Below, in pieces: positions 25,917-35,202 of a stretch of 47,466 nt of DNA. This DNA is from Caryophanales bacterium UBA1423 (GTDB lineage: Bacteria > Bacillota_I > Bacilli_A > RF39 > UBA660). The translations under genes and the position numbers were made by a program. Below the pieces are notes generated by a model, which saw nothing but the letters and a program-made list of their open reading frames with translations, was not told where the DNA came from and did no database searches. The stretch lies in the NCBI GenBank assembly GCA_002304855.1, contig DBPJ01000014.1:1-47466 (forward strand). The letters run 5' to 3'. Each line of letters begins with the position of its first letter. Position 1 is the first letter of the stretch.

Positions 25917-27116
25917 ATGGATATTAGAAAAGATTTTCCAATCTTAAAAACTAATTTAATCTATTTTGATAATGGTGCTACTACGTTAAAACCACAATCA
26001 GTAATTGATGCTATAACTGAATATTATAGCCATTATTCAGCTAATGCTCATCGTGGTGATTATAGTATTAGTCAAAAAGTAGATACGGTATATGAAACTA
26101 CTCGAAATAAAGTAAGACAATTCATTAATGCTAGAGAAACTGGTGAAATTATCTTTACTAAAGGTAGTACTGAATCATTAAATATGATTGTTTTTGGTTT
26201 TTTTAAATATTATCTTAAAAAAGGTGATGAAATATTACTAACTAAAAGTGAACATTCATCTAATATTTTACCTTGGTTTGAATTAGGTAAAGACATTGGT
26301 TGCGTAGTTAAATATATTCCCCTTGATAATAAAGGGAAAGTTACTCTAAATAATGTCAAAAAGATGATTAATGAAAAGACTAAAGTAATATCTTTAGCCC
26401 ATATTACTAATGTAGTAGGTGATATTAGACCATTAAAAGAAATAACCGAGTTAGCTCATCAACATAATATCTTAGTGGTATCTGATGCTTCACAAAGTAT
26501 TGGTCATATGAAAGTAGATGTTACTGATTTAGATATTGATTTTATGGCTTTTTCTGGTCATAAAATGTGTGGCCCTACTGGAATAGGGGTTTTATATGGT
26601 AAATATGAATATTTAGATAAAATGCGACCAATGGAGTTTGGTGGGGGAATGAATGCCTCATTTGATGTTGATGGAACAGTTGAATATAAATCTTTACCTC
26701 ATCGCTTAGAAGCAGGAACTCCAAATATTGCTGGAGTCGTAGGTTTAGGAGCAGCTATTGATTATTTAAACAGAATTGGGATAGATAATATCACTAGAAT
26801 TGAACGTGAACTAAGAAAATATGCGTTAGAAAAACTATCAAAAATCGACAATGTCATAGTATATAATACTCATACTGATAGTGGTATTATTGCCTTTAAT
26901 TTAAAAGGAGTTTTTAGTCAAGATACGGCGTTATATTTAGATCAGCATAACATTTGTGTTAGAGCTGGTAGTCATTGCGCTAAAATGCTAAAAGATGAAT
27001 TTAATACCAAAAATACTTGTCGAATTAGTTTCTATTTTTATAATACTGAAGAAGAAATTGATAAATTAGTTGAAGTATTACAAGATGGTAAAGACATTTT
27101 TAAAGTAATATTGTAG
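25917..27116 (+). CDS. sufS: Cysteine desulfurase SufS
   Basis: PLP enzyme that takes sulfur from cysteine for Fe-S assembly. N-terminal IYFDNGATTLKP; PLP Lys in AFSGHKMCGPTGIG; active-site Cys in RAGSHCAK near the C-terminus. ATG 25917 is preferred over an upstream in-frame ATG inside sufD because GGGAGTG lies at a suitable distance. 400 aa is normal. Confidence 0.96.
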   Translation: MDIRKDFPILKTNLIYFDNGATTLKPQSVIDAITEYYSHYSANAHRGDYSISQKVDTVYETTRNKVRQFINARETGEIIFTKGSTESLNMIVFGFFKYYLKKGDEILLTKSEHSSNILPWFELGKDIGCVVKYIPLDNKGKVTLNNVKKMINEKTKVISLAHITNVVGDIRPLKEITELAHQHNILVVSDASQSIGHMKVDVTDLDIDFMAFSGHKMCGPTGIGVLYGKYEYLDKMRPMEFGGGMNASFDVDGTVEYKSLPHRLEAGTPNIAGVVGLGAAIDYLNRIGIDNITRIERELRKYALEKLSKIDNVIVYNTHTDSGIIAFNLKGVFSQDTALYLDQHNICVRAGSHCAKMLKDEFNTKNTCRISFYFYNTEEEIDKLVEVLQDGKDIFKVIL

Positions 27117-27124
27117 GTGGTACT

Positions 27125-27538
27125 ATGGATCAAAATTTAAAAAGGACTATTATCTTAGAACACTATCAGCATCCAGCTGGTAAAGGTTTAATTGATGATG
27201 ATACCTATAAAAGAGCTGACATGAATATTGAGTCATGTATTGATGAAATTCATATGATGGCTAAAGTAGAAGATAATGTCATTAAAGATATTAGATTTGA
27301 TGGTGAAGCTTGTGCGATTTCAACTGCTACTACTTCTATTATGATCAATCAATTAAAAGGTAAAACAGTAGCTGAAGCTAAAAAGATAATTGAAAATTAT
27401 AACAACATGATATATGAAAAAGAATATGATAAAGAGCTATTAGGTGAGGCCATCGTCTTTGATGAGATATATAAGCAACCTAATCGTATTAAGTGTGCTA
27501 CTTTAGCGTGGGATTGTATTAAAAAGATTATTGGCTGA
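27125..27538 (+). CDS. sufU: Sulfur-transfer zinc protein SufU
   Basis: Accepts persulfide sulfur from SufS in Firmicutes. The three zinc Cys are in ESCIDE, GEACAIS and RIKCATLAW. 137 aa is normal. The gene starts 8 bases after sufS with GGTGG RBS. The family-typical CGD near the first Cys is CID here, which keeps the Asp but replaces the Gly. Confidence 0.92.
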   Translation: MDQNLKRTIILEHYQHPAGKGLIDDDTYKRADMNIESCIDEIHMMAKVEDNVIKDIRFDGEACAISTATTSIMINQLKGKTVAEAKKIIENYNNMIYEKEYDKELLGEAIVFDEIYKQPNRIKCATLAWDCIKKIIG

Positions 27539-27550
27539 CTATAACTTTCA

Positions 27551-27579
27551 TTGACAATAAGTTAATTTTATATTAGTAT
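27551..27579 (+). promoter_or_regulatory. Promoter of the first unknown gene in the suf cluster
   Basis: TTGACA (27551-27556), 17-base spacer, TAGTAT (27574-27579). It stands between sufU and the unknown gene. Confidence 0.55.
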
Positions 27580-27607
27580 ATATCCTCAAAAGGAGTAGGG
27601 AAACTTT

Positions 27608-28318
27608 ATGTTCAAAATTGATCCTGAATCAGTAGTCATAAAAACCGCTTTACTACAAACATTTGCCGGTATTGATGAATTATCTTATTGTGATGATCTC
27701 TATGAAACTGAAGGGGAACCTGTTTGTATTACCCATGGTTCAGTATTTGGAATAGTTGTCGATGATATGTTTATTGATATATTATCAGGAGTTATTTTTC
27801 CTATTGATGATATGGATGATATTTTTACCTCGTTATATGTCTCAAAATTTTCAATTGAAGATTTTGATGATCCTGATATTATGTTACCGCTAATGCAATA
27901 TTTAAAAAATCAAGAAGAAATAGATAAAGGGTTAGCAGCTTGTGAAAAATTAACGATCGATTTAAATAAAGTAAAAAATAATAGTTTAAGTGATTTTTTT
28001 TGGACAAAAATGATAGAACTTCTTTATGAACATTATTCTTCACTTAAAAGTATTGAAAATATATTAGACAATAATCGTTTGTTTTATTTAAATGAGGTAT
28101 ATAGACCAGCGCTTGAAGCACTAGCAAATATGAATAAACCACCACATTATACTACTAATAACGAAATTGATCCTGCACTATTTGCCAATGTTAAATATAC
28201 AGCCCTATTTCCAGGTATAGAATGGCAAGAAGATTTTGGAATTAATCACCTAAAGAAAACCTTAGGTAGATATATAATAAGGTTTCAAACAGCTAAAGAC
28301 GAAAATCTTATCCAATAA
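27608..28318 (+). CDS. Hypothetical protein inside the suf cluster (1)
   Basis: 236 aa, unknown. The N-terminal part (about 55-95) contains GSVFGIVVDDMFIDI followed by SLYVSKFS, a pattern shared with the next gene. The rest is mostly helical: a stretch KLTIDLNKVKN, then LYEHYSSLKSIENIL, then PPHYTTNN. No signal peptide or membrane segment. It has its own promoter and RBS AAAGGAG, so it is not simply the last gene of sufCDSU. Confidence 0.7.
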   Translation: MFKIDPESVVIKTALLQTFAGIDELSYCDDLYETEGEPVCITHGSVFGIVVDDMFIDILSGVIFPIDDMDDIFTSLYVSKFSIEDFDDPDIMLPLMQYLKNQEEIDKGLAACEKLTIDLNKVKNNSLSDFFWTKMIELLYEHYSSLKSIENILDNNRLFYLNEVYRPALEALANMNKPPHYTTNNEIDPALFANVKYTALFPGIEWQEDFGINHLKKTLGRYIIRFQTAKDENLIQ

Positions 28319-28349
28319 AACTAATTATTTATGTCTATTAACAAAATAA

Positions 28350-28377
28350 TTGACAAAATTTCCATTTTCTGTATAAT
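28350..28377 (+). promoter_or_regulatory. Consensus promoter of the second unknown gene
   Basis: TTGACA (28350-28355), 16-base spacer, TATAAT (28372-28377). It lies inside a longer reading frame from ATG 28331 and so rules out that start. Confidence 0.75.
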
Positions 28378-28408
28378 ATATTTGCTAAATGGAGGGGAAA
28401 AAGTTTTA

Positions 28409-28987
28409 ATGAAAGGTGAAAAATTAGATTATAGTAGGTGGAATTTGGTAAGTTTAAAATGTGGTTATTTAATTACAGTTGATGACTACCATGAGCCTTG
28501 CCAAATATCTGATGAATTAGTTCCAAGTAATATTATCCTAGCTAAAGGATATACTTTCTTTGGTTCAGTAATAGGGGTAGAATATAAAGACCGCTTTATT
28601 GATATATTTGATAGCAAAGATTTTCGCATCATTAGAAGAGAAAGAGATGGTCAATTAGATACTACTGGTGTTCAACCAGGTGAATTGCGGGTCCTTACTA
28701 CCAGCTTAGAAGTTTATAAGTTTTCAGATCTTCCATCAATGATTACATTAGATCAATTGCGCGATGCTGACTTTGCTAACATCAAAGCACGAATGAAAGA
28801 ATTAGGTATACCACATATTAGTGAACCAGAATGTAGAGAAATACTAGAAGCCAGATATCCTAAAAAATTTCCTAAGAAAAGTAAATTAGTTAGAAATTTA
28901 GAGAGGATAAAAAAAGAACTTGTAGGTTATGGATTTAGATTGCAACCTGAAGAAGAAAAACCATTAGTAAAAACCTTTAATCAATAA
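28409..28987 (+). CDS. Hypothetical protein inside the suf cluster (2)
   Basis: 192 aa, unknown. Contains GSVIGVEYKDRFIDI and then SLEVYKFS, the same pattern as in the preceding protein. The C-terminus is basic (RYPKKFPKKSKLVRNLERI). ATG 28409 is preferred because the promoter at 28350-28377 excludes the earlier ATG; GGAGG lies 13 bases upstream, a rather long gap. A terminator separates it from sufB. Confidence 0.65.
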   Translation: MKGEKLDYSRWNLVSLKCGYLITVDDYHEPCQISDELVPSNIILAKGYTFFGSVIGVEYKDRFIDIFDSKDFRIIRRERDGQLDTTGVQPGELRVLTTSLEVYKFSDLPSMITLDQLRDADFANIKARMKELGIPHISEPECREILEARYPKKFPKKSKLVRNLERIKKELVGYGFRLQPEEEKPLVKTFNQ

Positions 28988-29014
28988 AAAGAACAATATT
29001 TTGTTCTTTTTATT
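28986..29014 (+). terminator. Terminator before sufB
   Basis: 11-bp arms (28986-28996 and 29001-29011) with 4-base loop and T-rich tail. Confidence 0.8.
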
Positions 29015-29056
29015 TGTTTAAAAATCAAGTATAATAACTAATAGTGGTGATAATAT

Positions 29057-30388
29057 ATGCCTAAAGAAATAACTATTGGGGAAAAAGGTTTATCTGAAGA
29101 AGTAATAAGGCAAATATCTAAACAAAAGCGAGAACCTAAATGGATGCTTGATTTTCGTTTGAAGTCTTATCGTTCTTTCTTTAATCAACCACTACCTGAT
29201 TTTGGACCTAATTTAGATATTAATTTTGATAATATAACTTATTATAAAAGGATTGATGATGAGGTTCATCATGATTGGGAAAAAGTACCTACTAATGTCA
29301 AAAATATTTTTTGTGATTTAGGCATTATTGAAGCTGAACAAAAGTATTTAGCAGGAATATCAACTCAATACGAAAGTGAAGTAATTTACCATAATATGAT
29401 TAAAGAATTAGAAGATAAAAAAATTATTTTTGTTGATACGGATACTGCCTTAAAAAAATATCCAAACCTGTTTAAACAGTATTTTAATAATTTAGTTAAA
29501 TATGATGAAAATAAATTTACAGCTTTAAATGGAGCAGTATGGAGTGGGGGAACGTTTATTTATATTCCACCACATACTAAATTAGATCGTCCTTTACAAA
29601 GTTATTTTCGAATTAATACTAAGAATATGGGACAATTTGAAAGGACAATTATTATTGTTGATGAAGGTAGTGAAATAGAATACATTGAAGGATGTACGGC
29701 CCCTACTTATACGACTGATTCTTTACATGCGGCGGTAGTTGAAATATATGTATTAAAAGGAGCTAAATGTCGCTATTTAACTATTCAGAATTGGGCTGAT
29801 AACATTTACAACTTAGTTACTAAAAGAGCCATTGTTGAAGAAGATGGATTGATGGAATGGATTGATGGTAATATTGGCTCTAAAGTAACGATGAAATATC
29901 CGTCAGTTATCCTTAATGGTCCTAATGCTAAAGGTACCTGTCTATCAATTGCAGTAGCTAAACAACATCAATATCAAGATACTGGTGCTAAAATGATCCA
30001 TTTAGCTCCTAACACTAAAAGCAATATCATCTCTAAGTCAATTTCTAGTAAGGGTGGTAAAACTATCTATCGGGGCACTGTTAAGATTACTAAAGAAGCT
30101 ACTAATTCAATTAGTAATGTTAAATGTGATACTTTGATTTTAGATGAATTATCTAAAAGTGATACGATTCCTAAAAATATGGTCAATAGTGATTCATCTT
30201 TATTAGAACATGAAGCTACTATTTCAAAATTAGGGGAAGATAAATTATTTTATCTAATGAGTAGAGGTTTAAGTAAAGAAAAAGCTATTGAATTGATTGT
30301 TTTAGGTTTCATTGGTGACTTTAGAGATAAAATACCAATTGAATATTCGGTGGAATTAAATAATCTATTAAAAATGAACATATCTTAA
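29057..30388 (+). CDS. sufB: Fe-S cluster assembly scaffold SufB
   Basis: 443 aa. SufB motifs: [18 protein letters not shown] near the N-terminus, [30 protein letters not shown], and C-terminal [29 protein letters not shown]. The family Cys in EGCTAP and the C-terminal Glu/His of LEHEA are kept. It is separated from sufCDSU by two unknown genes and a terminator and has its own TATAAT. Usual order is sufCDSUB without the insertion. Confidence 0.95.
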   Translation: MPKEITIGEKGLSEEVIRQISKQKREPKWMLDFRLKSYRSFFNQPLPDFGPNLDINFDNITYYKRIDDEVHHDWEKVPTNVKNIFCDLGIIEAEQKYLAGISTQYESEVIYHNMIKELEDKKIIFVDTDTALKKYPNLFKQYFNNLVKYDENKFTALNGAVWSGGTFIYIPPHTKLDRPLQSYFRINTKNMGQFERTIIIVDEGSEIEYIEGCTAPTYTTDSLHAAVVEIYVLKGAKCRYLTIQNWADNIYNLVTKRAIVEEDGLMEWIDGNIGSKVTMKYPSVILNGPNAKGTCLSIAVAKQHQYQDTGAKMIHLAPNTKSNIISKSISSKGGKTIYRGTVKITKEATNSISNVKCDTLILDELSKSDTIPKNMVNSDSSLLEHEATISKLGEDKLFYLMSRGLSKEKAIELIVLGFIGDFRDKIPIEYSVELNNLLKMNIS

Positions 30389-30403
30389 AAAGATATGTTT
30401 TTT
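30377..30403 (+). terminator. sufB terminator
   Basis: 9-bp arms (30377-30385 and 30389-30397) and T-run; overlaps the last codons. Confidence 0.8.
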
Positions 30404-30445
30404 TCTAATAATTGTGTTATAATATTGGCCCAAGAGGTGCTTAAT

Positions 30446-31519
30446 GTGAAAATAAATAAACAACTATTAAAAGCTTTTTATTTTAGTTTATTGTTAACAG
30501 TATTACCTTCATGTGTAAAGGGTAAAACAGTAACTCCTGTAGTTGAAAAACCTCCAGCTGTAACAATTCATCCAATGCCTGAAGAGATAAAAGAAAAAAA
30601 TATTATCTTAAGTTTTATAGGTGATTGTACAATTGGTAGTGATCCAAACTTTGGATATACCTGGACCTTTAATGAAGTATTTGATCAAAATAATAAAGAT
30701 TTTGGTTATTTTTTTAGAGGAGTAAAATCAGTTTTAGATAAAGATGATTTGACGATTGCTAATTTAGAAACTACTTTTACTACAGCTACTCAAAGAGCCG
30801 TAAAACAATTTAATTTTAAAGGGGATCCTTCATATGTCAACATTCTAAAAGAAGGTAGTGTTGAAGTTGTTAACTTAGCTAATAATCATACTTATGATTA
30901 TTTACAAAAAGGTTATGATGATACTATTAATACTTTAAAGAGTGCTAATGTTAATTATTATGGTAATGATATTTTATTAATTAAAGAAATTGATGGTATT
31001 AAAATAGGTTTTGCTGGTTTTATGAGTTTTGGCACCGTTAAAAGTACATGTACTAAAATTGATGAAGCAATGAAATATTTTAATGAGCATGATGTTGATA
31101 TTAAAGTAGTAACTTTCCATTGGGGAATAGAACGTGATAATTACCATAATGAGGAACAAGAAACTTTAGGTAAATATGCTATTGATCAAGGAGCAGATTT
31201 AGTTGTTGGACATCATCCTCACGTTTTACAAGGTATTCAAGAATACAAGGGGAAATATATTGTTTTTTCTTTAGGTAATTTTGTTTTTGGGGGTAATAAA
31301 AATCCAAATGACAAAGATTCAATGATTTTACAATTAATGTTATATTTTGAAAATGATGAATTAGTTGATACGTATCTAAGAATTGTCCCGGTTTTTATAT
31401 CCTCAAAAAAAGATCGCAATGATTATCAACCAACCATTTTAGAAGGGGAAGAAAAAGTAAGAGTTTTAAAAAGAATTAATAAATATAGTAAAAATTTTCA
31501 ATATGAAATAGAAGAGTAA
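30446..31519 (+). CDS. CapA-family metallophosphatase-like lipoprotein
   Basis: 357 aa. N-terminal signal with possible lipobox LPSC (about residue 23). The CapA/PGA_cap domain follows: LSFIGDCTIGSD, IANLETTF, VVNLANNHTYDY, FHWGIE, GADLVVGHHPHVLQG, and FSLGNFVFG, the metal ligands of the calcineurin-like fold. Relatives take part in poly-gamma-glutamate or surface polymer handling; no pgs/cap genes are nearby. GTG 30446 with AAGAGGTG is the start; the longer frame to 30395 overlaps the sufB terminator. Confidence 0.85.
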   Translation: MKINKQLLKAFYFSLLLTVLPSCVKGKTVTPVVEKPPAVTIHPMPEEIKEKNIILSFIGDCTIGSDPNFGYTWTFNEVFDQNNKDFGYFFRGVKSVLDKDDLTIANLETTFTTATQRAVKQFNFKGDPSYVNILKEGSVEVVNLANNHTYDYLQKGYDDTINTLKSANVNYYGNDILLIKEIDGIKIGFAGFMSFGTVKSTCTKIDEAMKYFNEHDVDIKVVTFHWGIERDNYHNEEQETLGKYAIDQGADLVVGHHPHVLQGIQEYKGKYIVFSLGNFVFGGNKNPNDKDSMILQLMLYFENDELVDTYLRIVPVFISSKKDRNDYQPTILEGEEKVRVLKRINKYSKNFQYEIEE

Positions 31520-31565
31520 ATAATTTAATAAGCTGAAACATAACCTAAATATAGGTGATGTTATC

Positions 31566-32870
31566 ATGCCTAGACGAATAATCATCATTTGTCTATTAAC
31601 TTGTTTAATTATTTTCATGATATTGTATAAGTTGTATATTGATAGAAATAAAAAATATTATCCTTCAATCCAAGTTAAAATGGCTAATATTAATAAATAT
31701 TACATCTATGGCCAACATTTTAATCTTGAAGGATTTTTAAATGATATTAATATTAAAAATATTCATGATGTTTCATTAGTGTTAAAGACTGAAATGACCG
31801 AAACCTATATCAATACCTTGCATGAATTTAGTGATAATGGTATTAATTTTAAAATGACTGATAAAATTAATAGAGGGCTTAATTTAGATACTATTGATAT
31901 TGGTGATTATTATTTATTATTAAAAGTTCACTACAATAACAATCAAGTAGAATATTATTCATTAGCTAATGCTACTAATTTTGGTGATTTAGATTATTAT
32001 ACGATTAGCCATAATGGTACTACTAATTATATAACCCTTAAGTTTTTAGAACCAATTATTGGTGATAAGCAATTATCATTTTTAAATATCAATGTTACTA
32101 ATATAAAAGTACCAGATCATATCTATGATATTGTCATTGATCCTGGTCATGGTGGACTTGATTCAGGTGCGGTTAAAAATAATATTCATGAATCACATAT
32201 TGTATTAGCCATCGGACTTGAAACTAAAAAGGAATTTGAAAAAGCTGGTATAAAAGTAAAATTAACTAGAGAAGGGGATTATAATCCAGGTGGTAAGGGT
32301 ATAGATCCTTATCTTCCTAGTGGACGAGTAAATATTGGTAATAACGTCAAAGCAAAATATTTATTTTCAATTCACTTAAATAGTGCCCCTTATAACATGA
32401 GAAAAGGCGGGGTTGAAATTTATTGCCCGCCTAATATTAATTTTGATTTAGCTAAATCAATTGCTTCTAATATCGTCAAATATGCTAAAACTAGATATTC
32501 ACCTAACCATTTAAATAAAATTGATGATGGTATCTACGTTAGAACTTTTAATAAAGAAGAAATTAATGAAACTAAACAAGAAGCAATTAATCGCCATCAC
32601 GAACCTTATCCTATTACCCTCGATACTCCTTATCACTATATTATTAGAGAAACTGGGGGGATTGTTACTAATGCTTATATTGATGGCCGCTATCGAAAAT
32701 ATCATCATAATCTTTATTATAATCATAATATTGGTATTGAATCATATTTAATTGAATTAGGATTTATGGTCAATAGCTTTGATTTAAGCAATATGGTTCA
32801 TAATAAAAAAGGTTATGTTTTAGGCATAACCGAAGGTATAAAAAATTATTTAATTAATGATCATCATTAA
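31566..32870 (+). CDS. N-acetylmuramoyl-L-alanine amidase (Amidase_3)
   Basis: 434 aa, cleaves the peptide stem from glycan in peptidoglycan. One N-terminal membrane helix (about 5-22), an uncharacterised region (about 35-195), then the amidase domain: IDPGHGGLDSGAV (zinc His), NIHESHIVLAI (zinc Glu), FSIHLNSA (zinc His), and IELGFMVNSFDL (catalytic Glu). CwlD-like in domain type, so a spore-cortex role is possible but not shown. Its 3-prime end overlaps the convergent GGDEF gene by 17 bases. Confidence 0.9.
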   Translation: MPRRIIIICLLTCLIIFMILYKLYIDRNKKYYPSIQVKMANINKYYIYGQHFNLEGFLNDINIKNIHDVSLVLKTEMTETYINTLHEFSDNGINFKMTDKINRGLNLDTIDIGDYYLLLKVHYNNNQVEYYSLANATNFGDLDYYTISHNGTTNYITLKFLEPIIGDKQLSFLNINVTNIKVPDHIYDIVIDPGHGGLDSGAVKNNIHESHIVLAIGLETKKEFEKAGIKVKLTREGDYNPGGKGIDPYLPSGRVNIGNNVKAKYLFSIHLNSAPYNMRKGGVEIYCPPNINFDLAKSIASNIVKYAKTRYSPNHLNKIDDGIYVRTFNKEEINETKQEAINRHHEPYPITLDTPYHYIIRETGGIVTNAYIDGRYRKYHHNLYYNHNIGIESYLIELGFMVNSFDLSNMVHNKKGYVLGITEGIKNYLINDHH

Positions 32871-33585
32871 AATAATATTGATTGCCACCTTTTTCTTTAG
32901 CTTTATACAAAGCTACATCACTTAAGTGAATAATATTATCTAAACTATTATCGTCATCAATTTTATCAGTGTATATAATACCCATACTTAAAGTTAAACT
33001 CTCATTAATTTCATCAACTTTAATTTCTTTAACATTCTTTTGAATTCTTTTATTAATTACATGAATGGCATTTTTATCAATATTTGATAACAATATAACA
33101 AACTCATCGCCACCATACCTAGCTACTAAATCGGTTTCCAAGCGAACCGATTTTTTTAATGCCTCAGCTATCTTTATGATGATTACATCCCCGACATTAT
33201 GACCATAAGTATCATTAAAAGTTTTAAATTTATCAATATCAATAAAAATGACAGCAAAAGAGGTATTTTCATTTTTAGCCATTTCCCATTTTTCTTCACC
33301 ATATTCTTCTAATCCTATACGATTATAAACTCCCGTCATGCTATCAGTACGTGATTGTCTATGTTTATCGCTAGCTTTTCTTTCCGCTTGTTTAATTTGA
33401 TTAATAAAATTATAAGTAATTAATAAAGCAATAAATAAAATTAGCAAATTAAACCATAAATAAATAGTTTTATCAGTAATAATGGTTAAGTATGCAATAA
33501 ATTCTTCATAATTGACAACAATTAAAATTAATAATGCTGCTATTAAAAAATAAATTAAAATGGGAAGTATTCTCTTTTTCTTCAT
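32854..33585 (-). CDS. Membrane diguanylate cyclase (GGDEF)
   Basis: 243 aa. Two membrane helices (about 7-27 and 42-60), then a GGDEF domain: DSMTGVYNRIGL, IDIDKFKTFNDTYGHNVGD, and ARYGGDEFVILLS, all catalytic residues kept. The inhibitory RxxD I-site 5 residues before GGDEF is absent (LETD), so product feedback is not expected. It makes c-di-GMP. No EAL/HD-GYP partner is in this window. RBS AGGAGG before ATG. Confidence 0.92.
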   Translation of the reverse strand: MKKKRILPILIYFLIAALLILIVVNYEEFIAYLTIITDKTIYLWFNLLILFIALLITYNFINQIKQAERKASDKHRQSRTDSMTGVYNRIGLEEYGEEKWEMAKNENTSFAVIFIDIDKFKTFNDTYGHNVGDVIIIKIAEALKKSVRLETDLVARYGGDEFVILLSNIDKNAIHVINKRIQKNVKEIKVDEINESLTLSMGIIYTDKIDDDNSLDNIIHLSDVALYKAKEKGGNQYYFNDDH

Positions 33586-33747
33586 ATTATCCTCCTTTTT
33601 AAATTATATCAATCTTTTTATATCTTAACAACAATTTTACATATTATGTTTTTTCTAAGATCTGAATATTATAAAAACAAAATAAATTGCGACAGTAGCT
33701 ATCAAAATTTATTATCTAATAGCAACCAAATTACTAATTTCGCCATT

Positions 33748-33766
33748 TGTCTAAAATATTTAGACA
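33748..33766. promoter_or_regulatory. Operator-like inverted repeat before ssb
   Basis: TGTCTAAA-ATA-TTTAGACA: perfect 8-bp arms around 3 bases, 31 bases before the ssb ATG. Likely protein-binding site; binding partner unknown. Confidence 0.45.
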
Positions 33767-33796
33767 TAGTAATCTCTTATCGGAAGGAGGAATAAG

Positions 33797-34129
33797 ATGT
33801 TAAATCAAATGATTATTGTAGGGCGATTAGTTCGCAATCCCGAATTGAGGGAGACAGAAAGTGGTAAAAAAGTTACTAATATTACTTTAGCCGTACCAAG
33901 ATCATATAAAAATGCTCAAGGTGAATATGAAACTGATTTTATTGATTGTGTTCTTTGGACTGGGATTGCAGAATCTACTGTTGAATATTGTAAGAAAGGT
34001 GATATATTAGGAGTAAAGGGGCGTATTCAAACTCGTAGTATTGAAACGGGTGATGAAAAAAGAAAATATATTACCGAAGTGGTAGCTGAAAAAGTAACTT
34101 TTTTATCAAGTAAAAAAGCAGATAAATAA
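33797..34129 (+). CDS. ssb: Single-stranded DNA-binding protein (SsbB-like, short)
   Basis: 110 aa: one OB fold, N-terminal MLNQMIIVGRLVRNPELR, then FIDCVLWTGIAE and GVKGRIQTRS. It ends with basic KKADK; the acidic C-terminal tip of replicative SSB is missing, as in B. subtilis SsbB. It may serve recombination or DNA uptake. AAGGAGG RBS. Possible regulator site upstream. Confidence 0.88.
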   Translation: MLNQMIIVGRLVRNPELRETESGKKVTNITLAVPRSYKNAQGEYETDFIDCVLWTGIAESTVEYCKKGDILGVKGRIQTRSIETGDEKRKYITEVVAEKVTFLSSKKADK

Positions 34130-34142
34130 TCTGCTTTTATTT
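34114..34142 (+). terminator. ssb terminator
   Basis: 10-bp arms (34114-34123 and 34129-34138) and T-rich tail. Confidence 0.75.
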
Positions 34143-34258
34143 GAAAAATATTATTTATTTACATTACTTGACAATAATATTTAATGAAATAATACATAAT
34201 GTTAAGGCTGGATGATACTATATTTATATAATAGTAGTTAAGAAAAAAGGTGTATGAT

Positions 34259-34672
34259 ATGGATCTAAAAGATATGGAAGCAAGCGGGGTCATGGATTAT
34301 TATCTTGACCTATCTAAATTCATAAATATCTTCATTAATACAAACTATCCATTAACTAAGGAAGATGTAGTGGCCCTCATTGAAGATAGACAAACATTAA
34401 ATCTTAAAAAAAGAGTTGAAACGGCAGTAATTTTAAATACTGCCATGAGAAAAATTTTAGAAACTGAGGCTGAAAAAAATCGAGAATTTATCAATAATTT
34501 AGAAAATGGTAGATTTGTTAAACCAATAACCTCTGCTGAAGAAAAGGAAAAATTGTTTAATTATAAACAACAAATGTTGGGAATTTTATGGGAATATCAA
34601 CACCCAACATCAAATAATAAAGATATGTCAGAGCCAAATTTAGCGGATATAAAAAGTGGTAGAACATTATAA
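34259..34672 (+). CDS. Hypothetical protein
   Basis: 137 aa, unknown. Mostly helical, with DYYLDLSKFINIFI near the N-terminus, NLKKRVETAVILNTAMRKIL in the middle, and a polar C-terminus (TSNNKDMSEPNLADI). AAAGGTG lies 6 bases before ATG 34259; a GTG at 34250 lies inside that RBS. Followed by decaying coding sequence that may be its lost 3-prime part or a neighbour. Confidence 0.55.
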   Translation: MDLKDMEASGVMDYYLDLSKFINIFINTNYPLTKEDVVALIEDRQTLNLKKRVETAVILNTAMRKILETEAEKNREFINNLENGRFVKPITSAEEKEKLFNYKQQMLGILWEYQHPTSNNKDMSEPNLADIKSGRTL

Positions 34673-34898
34673 ATTATTATTATGAGAAAACGCTATATAA
34701 AAAAGATTTGAGTTTTTTAAAGAATAAGGTATTTTTACAACTGAGGAAGAATTTGTTCAATTCTTAGGTGAACAAGCCCAACAAAAAAGAACATATTCTT
34801 CTAGTCCAATTATTACATTAATAAAAGGTTCAACGCGTACTGTAGGAGGAGACAGGGTAGTTTTTTATGGTACATATCAGGAAACCCATCGTCGTTAA
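34673..34898 (+). pseudogene. Decayed coding sequence of unknown family
   Basis: YEKTLYKKDLSFLKNK (34681-34728) continues after a frameshift as IFTTEEEFVQFLGEQAQQ and ends VFYGTYQETHRR (stop 34896-34898). No start codon fits. The amino-acid pattern looks protein-like, but I recognise no family. Confidence 0.5.
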
Positions 34899-34918
34899 AA
34901 GTAGATTTAGAAATGAAA

Positions 34919-34950
34919 CAAAAACAAGGATTAATCCTTGTTTTTTATTT
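34919..34950. terminator. Bidirectional terminator
   Basis: 12-bp perfect arms (34921-34932 and 34933-34944) between the remnant and the convergent XRE gene. Confidence 0.75.
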
Positions 34951-35149
34951 TTTTATTAGTAAACTCTTCATAAAAAATATCGTCCGGCTTTAAATTAAAT
35001 ATCTTAGCAATATTAACAGCCATTTGATATGATAAACCGCGTTTTCGGTTTTCTATTTGCCAATAATAAGGTTTACTAATACCCAGTAATTTTGACATAT
35101 CTTTGTGAGAAAGGTTGTATTTCCCACGAATTCCACGCAGCTTTTGCAA
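34931..35149 (-). CDS. XRE-family helix-turn-helix regulator
   Basis: 72 aa, mostly one Cro/C1-type HTH: LSHKDMSKLLGISKPYYWQIENRKRG, then MAVNIAKIFNLKPDDIF. Start TTG 35149 with GGGGGTG 5 bases upstream; an earlier ATG (35185) lies between the -10 and the predicted start and is not usable. Divergent from a second XRE gene; may regulate the shared region. Confidence 0.8.
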   Translation of the reverse strand: MQKLRGIRGKYNLSHKDMSKLLGISKPYYWQIENRKRGLSYQMAVNIAKIFNLKPDDIFYEEFTNKKIKNKD

Positions 35150-35173
35150 GATGACACCCCCACATTCATTCTT

Positions 35174-35202
35174 ATTATAAAACAAATGAGAAAAAATATC
35201 AA
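35174..35202 (-). promoter_or_regulatory. Promoter of the minus-strand XRE gene
   Basis: TTGATA (35202-35197), 17-base spacer, TATAAT (35179-35174) on the minus strand. Confidence 0.75.

Noticed and set aside
28331-28408. ATG 28331 as start of the second unknown suf-cluster protein
   Set aside because: A consensus promoter lies inside this stretch, so transcription starts after it.
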